From JBAYOE01 sp050950065 (GTDB lineage: Bacteria; Spirochaetota; Spirochaetia; Sphaerochaetales; Sphaerochaetaceae), in NCBI GenBank assembly GCA_050950065.1, contig JBMNGX010000001.1, forward strand, positions 161,971 through 225,970: DNA of 64,000 nt, in the 5' to 3' direction. Each line of letters starts with the position of its first letter. The first letter of the stretch is position 1. A model generated the notes under the pieces. That model was not told the origin of the DNA, searched no databases, and saw only the letters and a list, made by a program, of their open reading frames with translations. This document shows, one piece after another, positions 37,680-46,525 of the stretch. The position numbers were made by a program, and so were the translations under genes.

Positions 37680-38414
37680 ATGGCAGATTATGTAGTTGGC
37701 TTTCATGCCATTGAAGAGCAACTTAAACAAAAACCTAAAAGAGGGACCCTCTACATCCTCCACAACTCAGAAAAAAGAAACAGAGTTTTAATAAATTTAG
37801 CTCAACAAGCTAAAGGAATTACCATTGAAAAAATCTCAAAAGAGAGGATGGAACAACTGGAGAGCTCCGTTGATACTAGAGGGGCACTATTACAACTACA
37901 CACCCCTAGTAGAGCAAATAAAGAGATAACAGTTAAAGAGTTTATCTCTAAGCTAAAAGAGGGGCAAAACTACCTAGTTCTTGTGTTAGACCAAATAACA
38001 GATGTCCACAACTTAGGGGCAATTTTAAGAAGTGCTGATCAGTTTTCAGTAGATTTAGTAATTATGCCACGTCATAAAAGTGCTAAAGAGAGTGCCACTG
38101 TTAAAAGAATCTCTAGTGGTGCTAGTGATTATGTCCCTGTTGCGACAGTGACCAATTCAGTTCGAGAACTTGAAGAACTTAAAAAAGAGGGGTTTTGGGT
38201 CTATGGAGCTGATGGTGGGGGCACCAGTTTAAAAGAGACGAGTTTTCCTTTAAGGACAGTAATTGTAATGGGCTCTGAAGGAACGGGCTTAGGAAAACTA
38301 GTTACTAAAACGTGTGATCACATTGTGGCAATTCCAACTACAGGGAATATAGATTCACTTAATGTGTCGGTAGCTACTGGGATCTTGTTGTACGAATATA
38401 GGCGTCAGTATTAG
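37680..38414 (+). CDS. rlmB: 23S rRNA 2'-O-methyltransferase, TrmH/RlmB family
   Basis: This 244-residue SpoU-class methyltransferase has an N-terminal substrate-binding domain (V-V-G-F-H-A-I-E-E near residue 5) and a knotted SAM domain: D-Q-I-T-D-V-H-N-L-G-A-I-L-R-S-A near residue 105, G-S-E-G-T-G-L near 205 and L-N-V-S-V-A-T-G near 230. RlmB modifies a guanosine of 23S rRNA. The TAG stop overlaps the convergent purD stop by 4 nt. Confidence 0.92.
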   Translation: MADYVVGFHAIEEQLKQKPKRGTLYILHNSEKRNRVLINLAQQAKGITIEKISKERMEQLESSVDTRGALLQLHTPSRANKEITVKEFISKLKEGQNYLVLVLDQITDVHNLGAILRSADQFSVDLVIMPRHKSAKESATVKRISSGASDYVPVATVTNSVRELEELKKEGFWVYGADGGGTSLKETSFPLRTVIVMGSEGTGLGKLVTKTCDHIVAIPTTGNIDSLNVSVATGILLYEYRRQY

Positions 38415-39676
38415 TTTTCGAAGAACTTATTTCCAATATCGCTTCTAAACCATGAACCTTCAAACTTCACATTGTCAATAAAATCATAAGCTTGTTGGTT
38501 AGCTTCAATGATGTTGTCTCCAACACCAACAACGGTGACGTTTCGTCCTCCAATAGTGACAGCTTTACCCCCTTTATCAACAGTTGCACCATAGAAAATG
38601 CGAGGCATTGATGATAAGAGGTTATTTCTAATCAAATTGGGTAGTGGCTCTACAACTTTTCCTAATACAGGATTTTCAGGATATCCTTCACTAGCGATAA
38701 CAACAGCAACGGTAGATTTAGTGGAGACTTTTAAGTCGTAATCACTAAGTTTGTCTTGTTTCATCGCCCTTAAGATATCGATGATATCAGATTTAATTAA
38801 AGGGACTATTGCTTGAGTTGCAGGGTCGTTGAATCTAACGTGGTAATCAACTAATACAGGACCCTCTTCTGTTAGGATGATGCTGAAAGTTAAAACACCT
38901 TTGTAGGCAAATCCTTCAACTTGCATCCCATATAAAGTTGGTTCAATGATATTTTCAACAAGTTGTTTGTGAATTTTATCTTGAAGTGGGACAGGGCAAA
39001 CAGAACCCATTCCACCAGTGGGAGCTCCTTCAGTGCCCTCTTCACTTTTCGTGTAATCAGAACATAGTGGGAGCATTAAATATCCATCTTTGTCGGTGAA
39101 AACTGTGACGGTAACAGGTAGTCCATCTAAGTGATCTTCAACTAAAAGGTTGTCACTTTTTAAAATACTTTTTCCAAAATTCATTAAGGTGTCGTAGTCA
39201 CTTGAATCAACCATGATTCTAGAAGGAGCCATTGCATTTCTTTTTAATACGAAGTTCACATTTGGGTGTTTTTTGAGATAGGTAGAAAGGGCCTTTTCGT
39301 CAGAAAATAGTTGATAAGGGGGAGTTGGAATGTTGTGACGGGCAGTGAATGTGCGAGCAAAGTAGCGATCATCTTCCAACTTTAAAGCTTTACCTGGGGC
39401 TCCAAAGGTATCGATGCCTCTACTATTTAAGTAATCAATTACCCCAGTTAATAAAGGTGCCTCTGTTCCAATAAATACAAAGTTAATATCGTGTTTAAGA
39501 CAAGCATCGTAGACTTGTTCACAAGAAGATGGATCAACCTCTGGGAGGTTTTGGGCAATAGCAGCAGTCCCTATATTGCCTTGGGCAACATATAGGCCAG
39601 AGATAAATTTGCTCTGAGAAAACAACCACGTCATAGCGTGATCTTTAGCTCCTGAACCCAACAAAAGAACTCTCAT
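38411..39676 (-). CDS. purD: Phosphoribosylamine-glycine ligase
   Basis: The 421-residue ATP-grasp enzyme makes glycinamide ribonucleotide, the second step of purine synthesis. It reads M-R-V-L-L-L-G-S-G-A-K-D-H-A (family usually G-G-R-E-H-A), with P-T-G-G-M-G-S near residue 220 and Y-H-V-R-F-N-D-P-A-T-Q near 280 (family usually F-N-V-R-F-G-D-P-E-T-Q). These differences place it in a divergent PurD branch. An AAGGAG site precedes the ATG. It lies after tatD and dus on the minus strand and converges on rlmB. Confidence 0.92.
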   Translation of the reverse strand: MRVLLLGSGAKDHAMTWLFSQSKFISGLYVAQGNIGTAAIAQNLPEVDPSSCEQVYDACLKHDINFVFIGTEAPLLTGVIDYLNSRGIDTFGAPGKALKLEDDRYFARTFTARHNIPTPPYQLFSDEKALSTYLKKHPNVNFVLKRNAMAPSRIMVDSSDYDTLMNFGKSILKSDNLLVEDHLDGLPVTVTVFTDKDGYLMLPLCSDYTKSEEGTEGAPTGGMGSVCPVPLQDKIHKQLVENIIEPTLYGMQVEGFAYKGVLTFSIILTEEGPVLVDYHVRFNDPATQAIVPLIKSDIIDILRAMKQDKLSDYDLKVSTKSTVAVVIASEGYPENPVLGKVVEPLPNLIRNNLLSSMPRIFYGATVDKGGKAVTIGGRNVTVVGVGDNIIEANQQAYDFIDNVKFEGSWFRSDIGNKFFEN

Positions 39677-39710
39677 GGCTACTCCTTAGTTCAACATTTT
39701 TGACATCTGA

Positions 39711-39740
39711 AAATTACCATGTAACGATTGATAAGGTCAA
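39711..39740 (-). promoter_or_regulatory. Possible promoter of purD
   Basis: On the minus strand TTGACC (39740-39735) and TAATTT (39716-39711) are separated by 18 nt, in the 65-nt gap between dus and purD. The -35 match is good and the -10 match is fair. purD may therefore be transcribed on its own as well as from the tatD promoter. Confidence 0.4.
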
Positions 39741-39741
39741 C

Positions 39742-40746
39742 TCAGCTTAAAAGATGCTCTACAACTTGGTGATACTCTTTATAGGTGTTGGCTTTAACTA
39801 AAGCTTGTTTAGCTTCTTTAACTTTGGCAAACCCTTTCAGATAAGCAGCAGCGTGTTTTCGCATTTCACGACAAGCTTTCTCCTCTCCCACAATTGCACC
39901 AAAAGAGTGTAAATGGTCAACCATAGTCTCTAGTTTTTTCTTGATAGGGACAGAAAGTGGCTCTTCTCCAGTTAATAAAAGTTCTTTCGTTTGTTCAAAG
40001 ATAAAAGGATTTCCTAAAGCTCCTCGGGCAAACATAATCCCATCCACTTTAGTTTGTTCTAACATCATTTTAGCATCTAAAGGGGTAAATAGGTCTCCTG
40101 AACCAAACAGGGGAACATGAGGACTTTTATTATCAATATATTTTTTTAAAGTAGTTAAATCATCCCACATAGCAGTTCCTGAGTAACCCATAGAGCGAGT
40201 TCGTGCATGCATTGTAATCATATCTACATTGGCACTTAAAAGGGCATCGGTAACCTCTAAATAGTTAATTGAGTTTAAATCCCATCCCAACCTTATTTTT
40301 ACTGAGATTGGAATTGAGGTTGCCTCTTTCAAAACTTTAACCATTTTATAAAGCATCTCGGGATTTTTCATCAAGGCACTGCCAGAGCCTGTTTTAACAA
40401 CCTTTGGTACTGGACAGCCACTATTTAAATCGATGATATCAGATGGGAATTCTAAAACCTTCTCTATAGATCTTTTAAGAACATCATCATCATTTCCAAA
40501 TAGTTGAATAGCGTAAAACTTCTCATTGTCTTCACGAATCATAAGCTCATCAGTGACACTGTTGTTGCGAGCTACCCCTTCAGCACTCACCATCTCAGAG
40601 TAAGTTAGACAAGCTCCATGTTCTACAGCTAATGATCTAAAGGCGCGGTCAGTATAACCAGCAAGAGGGGCTAAAAAAAGATTACCCTCCACCTCCAATG
40701 ATCCAATTTTGACATTGTGGTAGAGGGCATTTTCTACAGATTGCAC
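39742..40746 (-). CDS. dus: tRNA-dihydrouridine synthase (DusB-like)
   Basis: The 334-residue flavoprotein reduces specific uridines in tRNA. The barrel start A-P-L-A-G-Y-T-D-R-A-F-R near residue 25, the L-N-S-G-C-P-V-P-K-V segment near 107 with its catalytic Cys, and G-S-G-D-L-F-T near 215 fit the Dus family. It starts at GTG (40746-40744), 2 nt after the tatD stop, so the two are co-translated. Confidence 0.93.
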   Translation of the reverse strand: MQSVENALYHNVKIGSLEVEGNLFLAPLAGYTDRAFRSLAVEHGACLTYSEMVSAEGVARNNSVTDELMIREDNEKFYAIQLFGNDDDVLKRSIEKVLEFPSDIIDLNSGCPVPKVVKTGSGSALMKNPEMLYKMVKVLKEATSIPISVKIRLGWDLNSINYLEVTDALLSANVDMITMHARTRSMGYSGTAMWDDLTTLKKYIDNKSPHVPLFGSGDLFTPLDAKMMLEQTKVDGIMFARGALGNPFIFEQTKELLLTGEEPLSVPIKKKLETMVDHLHSFGAIVGEEKACREMRKHAAAYLKGFAKVKEAKQALVKANTYKEYHQVVEHLLS

Positions 40747-40748
40747 AA

Positions 40749-41528
40749 TTATTCGTTCTCAGTTAAATAAAATGCTCTGAGGCTATTTTCAAAAAGGGCC
40801 TCAGCAGTCTCTTCTAAAGAGAGATTCTTCAATTCTGCTACTGCTTTAGCAGTCTCTACTAAATAAGCAGGTTTATTTCTCTTCCCTTTATAAGCTGAAG
40901 GGACCATAAATGGGCTTTCAGACTCAATTAAAATACGATCTAAAGGAAGATTTACAATAGTGTCGTGTAAATCACGCACATTCTTATAAGTAATATTACC
41001 TGCAAAAGAGAAATACATTGGTAAATCTAAAGCCTCTTTTGCAAATTCCCAGTTCTCAGAATAGCAGTGGAAAACTCCCCCTTTCTCCCCTAAGCGACTT
41101 TTAAGGATATCTAAGATATCTCTTCCAGCCTCGCGGTTGTGGATAATAACAGGGTAGTCCAATGAGCGGGCAATATCGAGTTGTCTGATGAAAAGTTCAA
41201 CTTGGGAGTTCTTATCACCAAAGTTTCTATAATAATCGAGCCCTATCTCCCCAATAGCTACAACTCGATCTAGTTTAGCAAAGTTTTGTAATCTATTTTC
41301 CCAATTCAATCCTGGGTTTTTAACCTCGGAGGGGGAGACCCCTACGGCGTGGTAAACCCCACTAGCAGTCTTTAGGTTTTCGTACACCTCTTCAAAATCG
41401 TGCAAGCTATTGCAGATACTGACGATATGGACTACCGACTTCCTTTTTGCGAGTTGAATGATGAGCAGTTGCTCCATCTGGTCTTCATGTATCAGGCCTA
41501 TATGGGCATGAGTGTCAAATAGTTTCAT
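40749..41528 (-). CDS. tatD: TatD-family metal-dependent DNase
   Basis: The 259-residue protein is a TatD hydrolase with L-F-D-T-H-A-H near residue 3, G-E-I-G-L-D-Y-Y near 89, the I-H-N-R-E-A motif near 125 and H-C-Y-S-E near 150. These supply the two-metal site. The reading frame is open upstream to 41624, but ATG 41528 is chosen because it has an AGGAA site, gives the family start, and a promoter lies between the two positions. Confidence 0.93.
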   Translation of the reverse strand: MKLFDTHAHIGLIHEDQMEQLLIIQLAKRKSVVHIVSICNSLHDFEEVYENLKTASGVYHAVGVSPSEVKNPGLNWENRLQNFAKLDRVVAIGEIGLDYYRNFGDKNSQVELFIRQLDIARSLDYPVIIHNREAGRDILDILKSRLGEKGGVFHCYSENWEFAKEALDLPMYFSFAGNITYKNVRDLHDTIVNLPLDRILIESESPFMVPSAYKGKRNKPAYLVETAKAVAELKNLSLEETAEALFENSLRAFYLTENE

Positions 41529-41577
41529 TAACTTTTTCCTGATTATTTGAGAAATTAGTCTCTCTGACTTCGAGTAG

Positions 41578-41606
41578 AAGATACCATGAAGAAATTGCAT
41601 CGTCAA
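41578..41606 (-). promoter_or_regulatory. Promoter of tatD-dus(-purD)
   Basis: On the minus strand TTGACG (41606-41601) and TATCTT (41583-41578) lie exactly 17 nt apart. The start of transcription would be near 41571, about 43 nt upstream of the chosen tatD start, supporting that start. Confidence 0.65.
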
Positions 41607-41617
41607 GTTTATTCCGT

Positions 41618-41646
41618 TTGACAAATTTGATTGCTCGTGGTAGTTT
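41618..41646 (+). promoter_or_regulatory. Possible promoter of ricT
   Basis: TTGACA at 41618-41623 is a perfect -35. TAGTTT at 41641-41646 (17-nt spacer) is a modest -10. ricT starts about 50 nt further on. It is divergent from and close to the tatD promoter. Confidence 0.5.
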
Positions 41647-41699
41647 TAAGGTTAAATTTAATATGTAATGTTTTAGCTGTTAAGTAAATAGGATTATAG

Positions 41700-42719
41700 A
41701 TGAAAAAAAATAAAAAGAACCACGAGGCTGTAAATGAGGAACCAAAGAGTTCGGCAGAACCACCTCGCAGTGAATTTGGTTATCTTTATATAGTTAAAAA
41801 CCCATCCTCAAACGAATTGTCTTATTGTGCCTTTGATCAGTACCTTGAAAAAGGAACTCATGTTATTGCGCCAACTAGATATGGTTTAGACTACGGTTTG
41901 ATAATTGGTGTAGCAAATAGCCTAGGGGAATATGAACCTGGTCCTGTTGAATGTATGGGTCTTTGCACCTCCGAGAATGCCAACTGCTACGGAAATTTTA
42001 ATCTCGATGAAGAAAAAGAGAAGGTTAAAATTGAAAAAGGGGTTGATTGGATCGATCGCAAAGCAACAGAAGAGGATTACAAACGGTATCAAAAGCTGAC
42101 TCAAATGGAGGATGAGGCTCTTACTTTGTGTCGTGAAAAAGTAGACTCTCACAAGTTAGATATGAAACTTGTTGCAGCTCACTATCTTTTTGAAGAGCCT
42201 AAAATCTTATTTTTCTTTACCGCTGCTAATCGAGTTGACTTTAGAGAGTTGGTTAAAGATTTAGTTGGTATTTTTAGAATCAGAATTGAGCTAAGGCAAA
42301 TAGGGGTGCGTGATGAAGCACGCCTACTTGGGGGAATGGGAGTTTGTGGACGCGATTATTGTTGTCACGGTGTTACCGATAAACTCAAGGCGGTCTCAAT
42401 TAAGATGGCTAAAGAGCAATCTCTTTCACTTAACTCAACTAAAATCAGCGGTCCATGTGGTAGATTGTTGTGTTGTTTATCGTATGAGTACGACTTCTAT
42501 TTAGAGGAGAAACAAAATCTCCCCCCTGAAGGAAGTAGGCTAAAAGTACAACACGAATTGATGCGAATTACAGAGGTTAATATCTTATCTAAAAAGATTT
42601 CACTAACAGGACATGAGGGGCGTTATCTAACAATTCCTTTCTCAGCAGTAGAGCACAATAAAGAATCTTCAAGATGGGAAATTAAACAGAGTTATTTGGA
42701 AGAATTCCTTTCAAATTAA
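41700..42719 (+). CDS. ricT: RicT/YaaT-like PSP1-domain protein
   Basis: This 339-residue protein contains the PSP1 domain: R-I-E-L-R-Q-I-G-V-R-D-E-A-R-L-L-G-G near residue 200, then C-G-R-D-Y-C-C and G-P-C-G-R-L-L-C-C. In B. subtilis RicT acts with RicA and RicF, holds Fe-S clusters and directs RNase Y in mRNA maturation. The rny gene is in this window; no ricA or ricF is seen here. There is a charged N-terminal extension of about 25 residues. It is divergently arranged with tatD. Confidence 0.88.
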   Translation: MKKNKKNHEAVNEEPKSSAEPPRSEFGYLYIVKNPSSNELSYCAFDQYLEKGTHVIAPTRYGLDYGLIIGVANSLGEYEPGPVECMGLCTSENANCYGNFNLDEEKEKVKIEKGVDWIDRKATEEDYKRYQKLTQMEDEALTLCREKVDSHKLDMKLVAAHYLFEEPKILFFFTAANRVDFRELVKDLVGIFRIRIELRQIGVRDEARLLGGMGVCGRDYCCHGVTDKLKAVSIKMAKEQSLSLNSTKISGPCGRLLCCLSYEYDFYLEEKQNLPPEGSRLKVQHELMRITEVNILSKKISLTGHEGRYLTIPFSAVEHNKESSRWEIKQSYLEEFLSN

Positions 42720-42797
42720 AAAGAGTAAATAAACTATAAACTATTGTATTGACCGATTTTAATCAGTATGATATTTTGTGTACCCGTTAGTTCAGAA

Positions 42798-42827
42798 GTC
42801 AAAGTAATTAATTTGAACTTATATAAT
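42798..42827 (+). promoter_or_regulatory. Probable promoter of rpsT
   Basis: A perfect TATAAT at 42822-42827 lies about 30 nt upstream of the GTG of rpsT. The -35 (GTCAAA, 18 nt upstream) is weak. A second candidate, TTGACC at 42749-42754 with TATTTT at 42772-42777, lies further up. Confidence 0.45.
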
Positions 42828-42850
42828 TGAGAAACCTTTGGAGGTGTTAC

Positions 42851-43123
42851 GTGCACGATGCTAGCTCGGCTGCTAAAAGAGAGCGCCAGAATAAAAAAAG
42901 AAGATTACGCAATAAAGCAGCGAAAAGTGCTATTCGCACTGCTGTTAAGAAATTTGAAGTAGCTGCTCAAGCTAATGATAAAGATTTAGCAAAAGAAAAA
43001 TTTGATGTTGCCATTAAATTAATCGATAGCGCTAAAACAAAAGGTGTTTACCACGCCAATACAGTTGCTCGCAAAAAGTCTAGATTACAAGTCCGATATA
43101 ATACATTTTTACAAGCAGAATAA
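42851..43123 (+). CDS. rpsT: Ribosomal protein S20
   Basis: The 90-residue S20 is a three-helix primary binder of 16S rRNA. It has S-S-A-A-K-R-E-R-Q-N-K-K-R-R-L-R-N-K near residue 5 and V-Y-H-A-N-T-V-A-R-K-K-S near the end. GTG 42851 is the start: GGAGG at 42840-42844 is 6 nt upstream, while the upstream ATG at 42827 overlaps the -10 box and would add foreign residues. Confidence 0.93.
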   Translation: MHDASSAAKRERQNKKRRLRNKAAKSAIRTAVKKFEVAAQANDKDLAKEKFDVAIKLIDSAKTKGVYHANTVARKKSRLQVRYNTFLQAE

Positions 43124-43161
43124 ATTCGCTTGAGGCAACTTATTATTAAAGGAGTAGTAAC

Positions 43162-43479
43162 ATGACCAATACAAAGCTAACTAAAGCTGAGATTATAGAT
43201 AATATTCAAGCTAAGTTTGACCTAAATAGGGTTGATGTTCACAATGTTATAGATGAGTTCTTTGAAGAGATTAAACAAGCCTTGGAAGAAGATCGCGTCA
43301 TTGAGCTTAGAGGTTTTGGTACTTTTGAAGTAAGAACCAGAAAAGGGCGCGAAAGGGCTCGCAATCCTAAAACAGGTGAACTCGTCTCCGTCGATACCCA
43401 CGGTGTAGCAATATTTAGGCCGGGTAAGGAGTTGAAAGACTCTGTCTGGAAACTTCGCCATAAAGAAAACAAAAAATAG
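43162..43479 (+). CDS. hup: HU/IHF-family DNA-binding protein
   Basis: The 105-residue protein is a bacterial histone-like DNA-bending protein. It shows K-A-E-I-I-D-N-I near residue 9, G-F-G-T-F-E-V-R-T-R-K-G-R near 50 and the A-R-N-P-K-T-G arm tip. It is slightly longer than HU (90) because of a short C-terminal Lys/Arg-rich extension. HU and IHF cannot be separated by sequence alone. An AAAGGAG site precedes ATG 43162. Confidence 0.93.
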   Translation: MTNTKLTKAEIIDNIQAKFDLNRVDVHNVIDEFFEEIKQALEEDRVIELRGFGTFEVRTRKGRERARNPKTGELVSVDTHGVAIFRPGKELKDSVWKLRHKENKK

Positions 43480-43490
43480 AATCAGTAAAA

Positions 43491-45134
43491 GTGAATCAAA
43501 ATTATAAAAGAAGTATCCTCTCTTATATTTACGAGGTAGTGCTGTTAATAGGGACAGCACTCCTTTTTTCTTTTGCATTTCCAGGCTTTTTATCAAACAG
43601 CGGATTTGGAATAATTGCCTTTTTTGCCCTAATTCCTCTTTTTGGTGTAATTAGAAAGACATCATTTTTAGCAACTCCAATTTATGGGTTTTTATTTGGT
43701 TTTACTTTTTACACCCTCTTTAACTACTGGTTAGTGACTTTCCACCCCTTGGCAATTTTAATAGTTCCCATTATCAAAGGGGGAGAGATGATAATTTTAT
43801 TTCCCCTATTAAAAGCTGCTGATAAGTGGTTTAAAAGATTTGGCTTTTTAGTTCAATCAATCATTTGGGTTGCTTATACCTACTTAAGTCAAAGTTGGTT
43901 TGCTGGTTACCCTTATGGGACCATCTCCAGTGCTGTTTATCAATTTCTCCCATTCATCCAAATTGCTGAGTTTTCAGGAATTTGGTTAATCACCTTTATA
44001 ATGATCTTACCCCAAGCTTTCTTAGGAAAGTATGTTGCCGATCAATTGATGGGGGCAAAAAGACCTATTTTAGATTTTTTTAGAGAGTACAAAAGTGTAG
44101 TTATTGCTTACTTGGCTATTTTAGTTTTTACCTTCACTTTTGGGTTTATTAAAATAGTGCAGTGGAATAAGACCGAGCCTGATCAAAAGTGGAGAGTTGC
44201 CACATTGCAACACAGTGCCGACTCTTGGAAAGGGGGCTACGACACTTATAAAAGAAACTTTAACAACCTAAGGACGATGAGTTTACAAGCGCTCAAAGAG
44301 AATCCTGACATGATTATCTGGTCTGAGACAGCTTTTGTCCCCTCAGTTTATTGGCACACCACCTATAAAACTGATGAAAGAACTGCCGATTTAGTTGATG
44401 AGTTTGTAAGTTTTGGAAAGTCTTTACCGGTTCCCCTTTTAACAGGAAATCCCGAAGGTGTTTTAGATGATCCAACTGTTGGCCCTTTAGATGAGAACGG
44501 TTATTGGAACAGAAAAGATTACAACACTGTAATTATGTTTGAAAATGGGGAGATTAAAAAAACTTACCGTAAGCAACACCTTGTCCCATTTACTGAACAC
44601 TTCCCCTATGAAAAGCAGCTTCCTTGGTTGTATAGACTTTTATTAGCCAACGATTACAACTGGTGGGAGAAAGGGTACGATCCTGTTGTCTTTGAGACAG
44701 ATCAGGGGGTGCGTTTTTCAACGCCAATTTGCTTTGAAGATGTCTTTGGTTATCTAAGTGCAGGCTTTGTAAAAAATGGGGCTGATGTAATTGTAAATAT
44801 GACTAACGATAGTTGGTCTGGTGCTGTAAGTGCCCAAATGCAACATCTAGCATTAGCTGTCTTTAGATCTGTTGAAAACAGAAAATCAACAGTTAGAGGA
44901 ACTAACAGTGGAATGAGTGGGGTTATCTTACCAACAGGGAAGATTGTTGATTTAATGGACCCATTCACCCGAGAGTGGAAAATTTATGATGTTCCTGTTT
45001 ACACATCTGATAAATTTACCATCTACACCAACAGTGTAGATATCTTAGCCAAAGTGGCTGTCTACCTCTCACTCGCTTTGCTAGCGGGTGGAGGTATTGT
45101 GCAAATCGTTAAACTTAAAAGGACAGATGATTAG
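43491..45134 (+). CDS. lnt: Apolipoprotein N-acyltransferase
   Basis: This 547-residue inner-membrane enzyme adds the third acyl chain to lipoproteins, as expected of a diderm. Several N-terminal membrane segments and one at the C-terminus flank a nitrilase-like domain carrying the catalytic triad E279 (W-S-E-T-A), K361 (Y-R-K-Q-H-L-V-P-F) and C414 (P-I-C-F-E-D). It starts at GTG 43491, 11 nt after hup, and its 3' end overlaps cinA. Confidence 0.92.
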   Translation: MNQNYKRSILSYIYEVVLLIGTALLFSFAFPGFLSNSGFGIIAFFALIPLFGVIRKTSFLATPIYGFLFGFTFYTLFNYWLVTFHPLAILIVPIIKGGEMIILFPLLKAADKWFKRFGFLVQSIIWVAYTYLSQSWFAGYPYGTISSAVYQFLPFIQIAEFSGIWLITFIMILPQAFLGKYVADQLMGAKRPILDFFREYKSVVIAYLAILVFTFTFGFIKIVQWNKTEPDQKWRVATLQHSADSWKGGYDTYKRNFNNLRTMSLQALKENPDMIIWSETAFVPSVYWHTTYKTDERTADLVDEFVSFGKSLPVPLLTGNPEGVLDDPTVGPLDENGYWNRKDYNTVIMFENGEIKKTYRKQHLVPFTEHFPYEKQLPWLYRLLLANDYNWWEKGYDPVVFETDQGVRFSTPICFEDVFGYLSAGFVKNGADVIVNMTNDSWSGAVSAQMQHLALAVFRSVENRKSTVRGTNSGMSGVILPTGKIVDLMDPFTREWKIYDVPVYTSDKFTIYTNSVDILAKVAVYLSLALLAGGGIVQIVKLKRTDD

Positions 45135-46407
45135 TATGCAAGAGAGCTACTCTTCAGTTTCAGTTTTTATCATAGGTACTGAAATTACCCGAGGGATTAT
45201 TGGGGATAAGCATGGACAGCTCATTGCTAAAGAGTTGACCACCATTGGCTATTTAGTAAATAGAATTACCATCGTTGCTGATGATGGATCAGTAAAACCT
45301 CTTTTAGAAGGGTGTATTAGAAAAAATGACATTATTATCTTAACTGGAGGCCTTGGGCCAACTAGTGATGATATGACTCGTCAAATTGTAGCCGATTTGG
45401 CAAACGTCCCTTTAGTTGAAGATCCGGGTGCTTATGAAACTTTATATAAAAGAATTGGTAGTAGAATAAATGGGGCTAACAGAAGGCAGGTTTTAATTCC
45501 CCAAGGTTTTAAAGTAATCGAAAATCCCAAAGGGACAGCTCCAGGGTTCAGTGGCGAAATTAAAGTGGATGGGAGATCTGTACGTCTTTATGCAATGCCA
45601 GGACCCCCCATTGAGATGCACGAGATGTTCTACAACAAGATACTTCCCGAATTAAGTAGCCTCACCGGGCATGAAGGAATTGGGAGAAGCGAGTATTCAA
45701 ATTTTTTAACACCCGAATCTAGGTTGGAAGATTTAAGTAAAGAGTGTGCAATAAAAGGAATTGAGTGGGGAACTAGAGTTCAAGAGCATCGCATCAGTTT
45801 ATATCTTAATGGGGGAACTGTCTCTCAAAGAGATGAGATGGCTCTTTGTATCTCAAATAAGCTGGGGCGGGGAATTTTAAGAAGTGGTGATGTAGAGATT
45901 CTAGATTTATTAGTAGACCTTCTTAAAAAAGAGAACATCACAATCTCAGCTGCCGAATCTTGTACAGGGGGTTTGTTAAGTAAGCTCCTAACAGATTTAA
46001 GTGGATCTTCAAATTGGTTTTGGGGTTCTGTTATCTCATACTCTAACGATGCTAAAACTAAACTTCTTAATGTAAAAGAAGAGACCTTAGAAAAATATGG
46101 GGCAGTCTCAGTTGAGTGTGTTAAAGAGATGGCTCAAGGAGCTTTAGAAGTTTCTCAAAGCGATGTGGCAGTTTCAATTTCAGGTATTGCAGGACCCGAC
46201 GGGGGAAGTAAGGAAAAACCTGTTGGAACAATTTGCTTTGGATTTGCCCAAAAGGGGAAAAAGAGTGAAGCAGTTGAACTTTTATTGACCTCTTATGGTA
46301 GAAGTGGAGTTAGAAAAAGGGGTGCAATTGCAGCTCTGTTACTAACCTATTACTATATAAGAGGTGAGTCGTTGCTTGACATTGTGACAAGCTGGCAATA
46401 TATTTAA
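45127..46407 (+). CDS. cinA: CinA-family protein (nicotinamide-nucleotide amidase / pyrophosphatase)
   Basis: The 426-residue protein has an N-terminal MoCF-like domain (G-T-E-I-T-R-G-I-I-G-D near residue 15; G-G-L-G-P-T-S-D-D near 75) and a C-terminal PncC domain (S-A-A-E-S-C-T-G-G near 275; S-G-I-A-G-P-D-G-G near 350). The family cleans up damaged NAD-related nucleotides. ATG 45127 has an AAGGA site and overlaps lnt by 8 nt; an ATG at 45136 is the alternative. The 3' end holds the rho promoter. Confidence 0.9.
   Translation: MISMQESYSSVSVFIIGTEITRGIIGDKHGQLIAKELTTIGYLVNRITIVADDGSVKPLLEGCIRKNDIIILTGGLGPTSDDMTRQIVADLANVPLVEDPGAYETLYKRIGSRINGANRRQVLIPQGFKVIENPKGTAPGFSGEIKVDGRSVRLYAMPGPPIEMHEMFYNKILPELSSLTGHEGIGRSEYSNFLTPESRLEDLSKECAIKGIEWGTRVQEHRISLYLNGGTVSQRDEMALCISNKLGRGILRSGDVEILDLLVDLLKKENITISAAESCTGGLLSKLLTDLSGSSNWFWGSVISYSNDAKTKLLNVKEETLEKYGAVSVECVKEMAQGALEVSQSDVAVSISGIAGPDGGSKEKPVGTICFGFAQKGKKSEAVELLLTSYGRSGVRKRGAIAALLLTYYYIRGESLLDIVTSWQYI
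46376..46404 (+). promoter_or_regulatory. Promoter of rho, inside the 3' end of cinA
   Basis: TTGACA at 46376-46381 and TATATT at 46399-46404 are separated by exactly 17 nt. Boxes and spacing are identical to the tuf promoter. Transcription would start near 46411, giving a leader of about 115 nt before the rho ATG. Rho autoregulates through its leader in other bacteria, so this leader is a plausible control region. Confidence 0.75.
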
Positions 46408-46525
46408 GTTACTAACTGAGACTCCTTATTATAAATTATAGAAAGGATTATCAATTTAATTCATACCAAACAGAAAATAAAATAAGTTCACATCTGTGTG
46501 AGTTTACTATCTTTGGAGAAAATCA

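Noticed and set aside
41529..41624. Longer N-terminus for tatD
   Set aside because: It would span the tatD promoter and lacks a ribosome-binding site; M-K-L-F-D-T-H-A-H is the family start.
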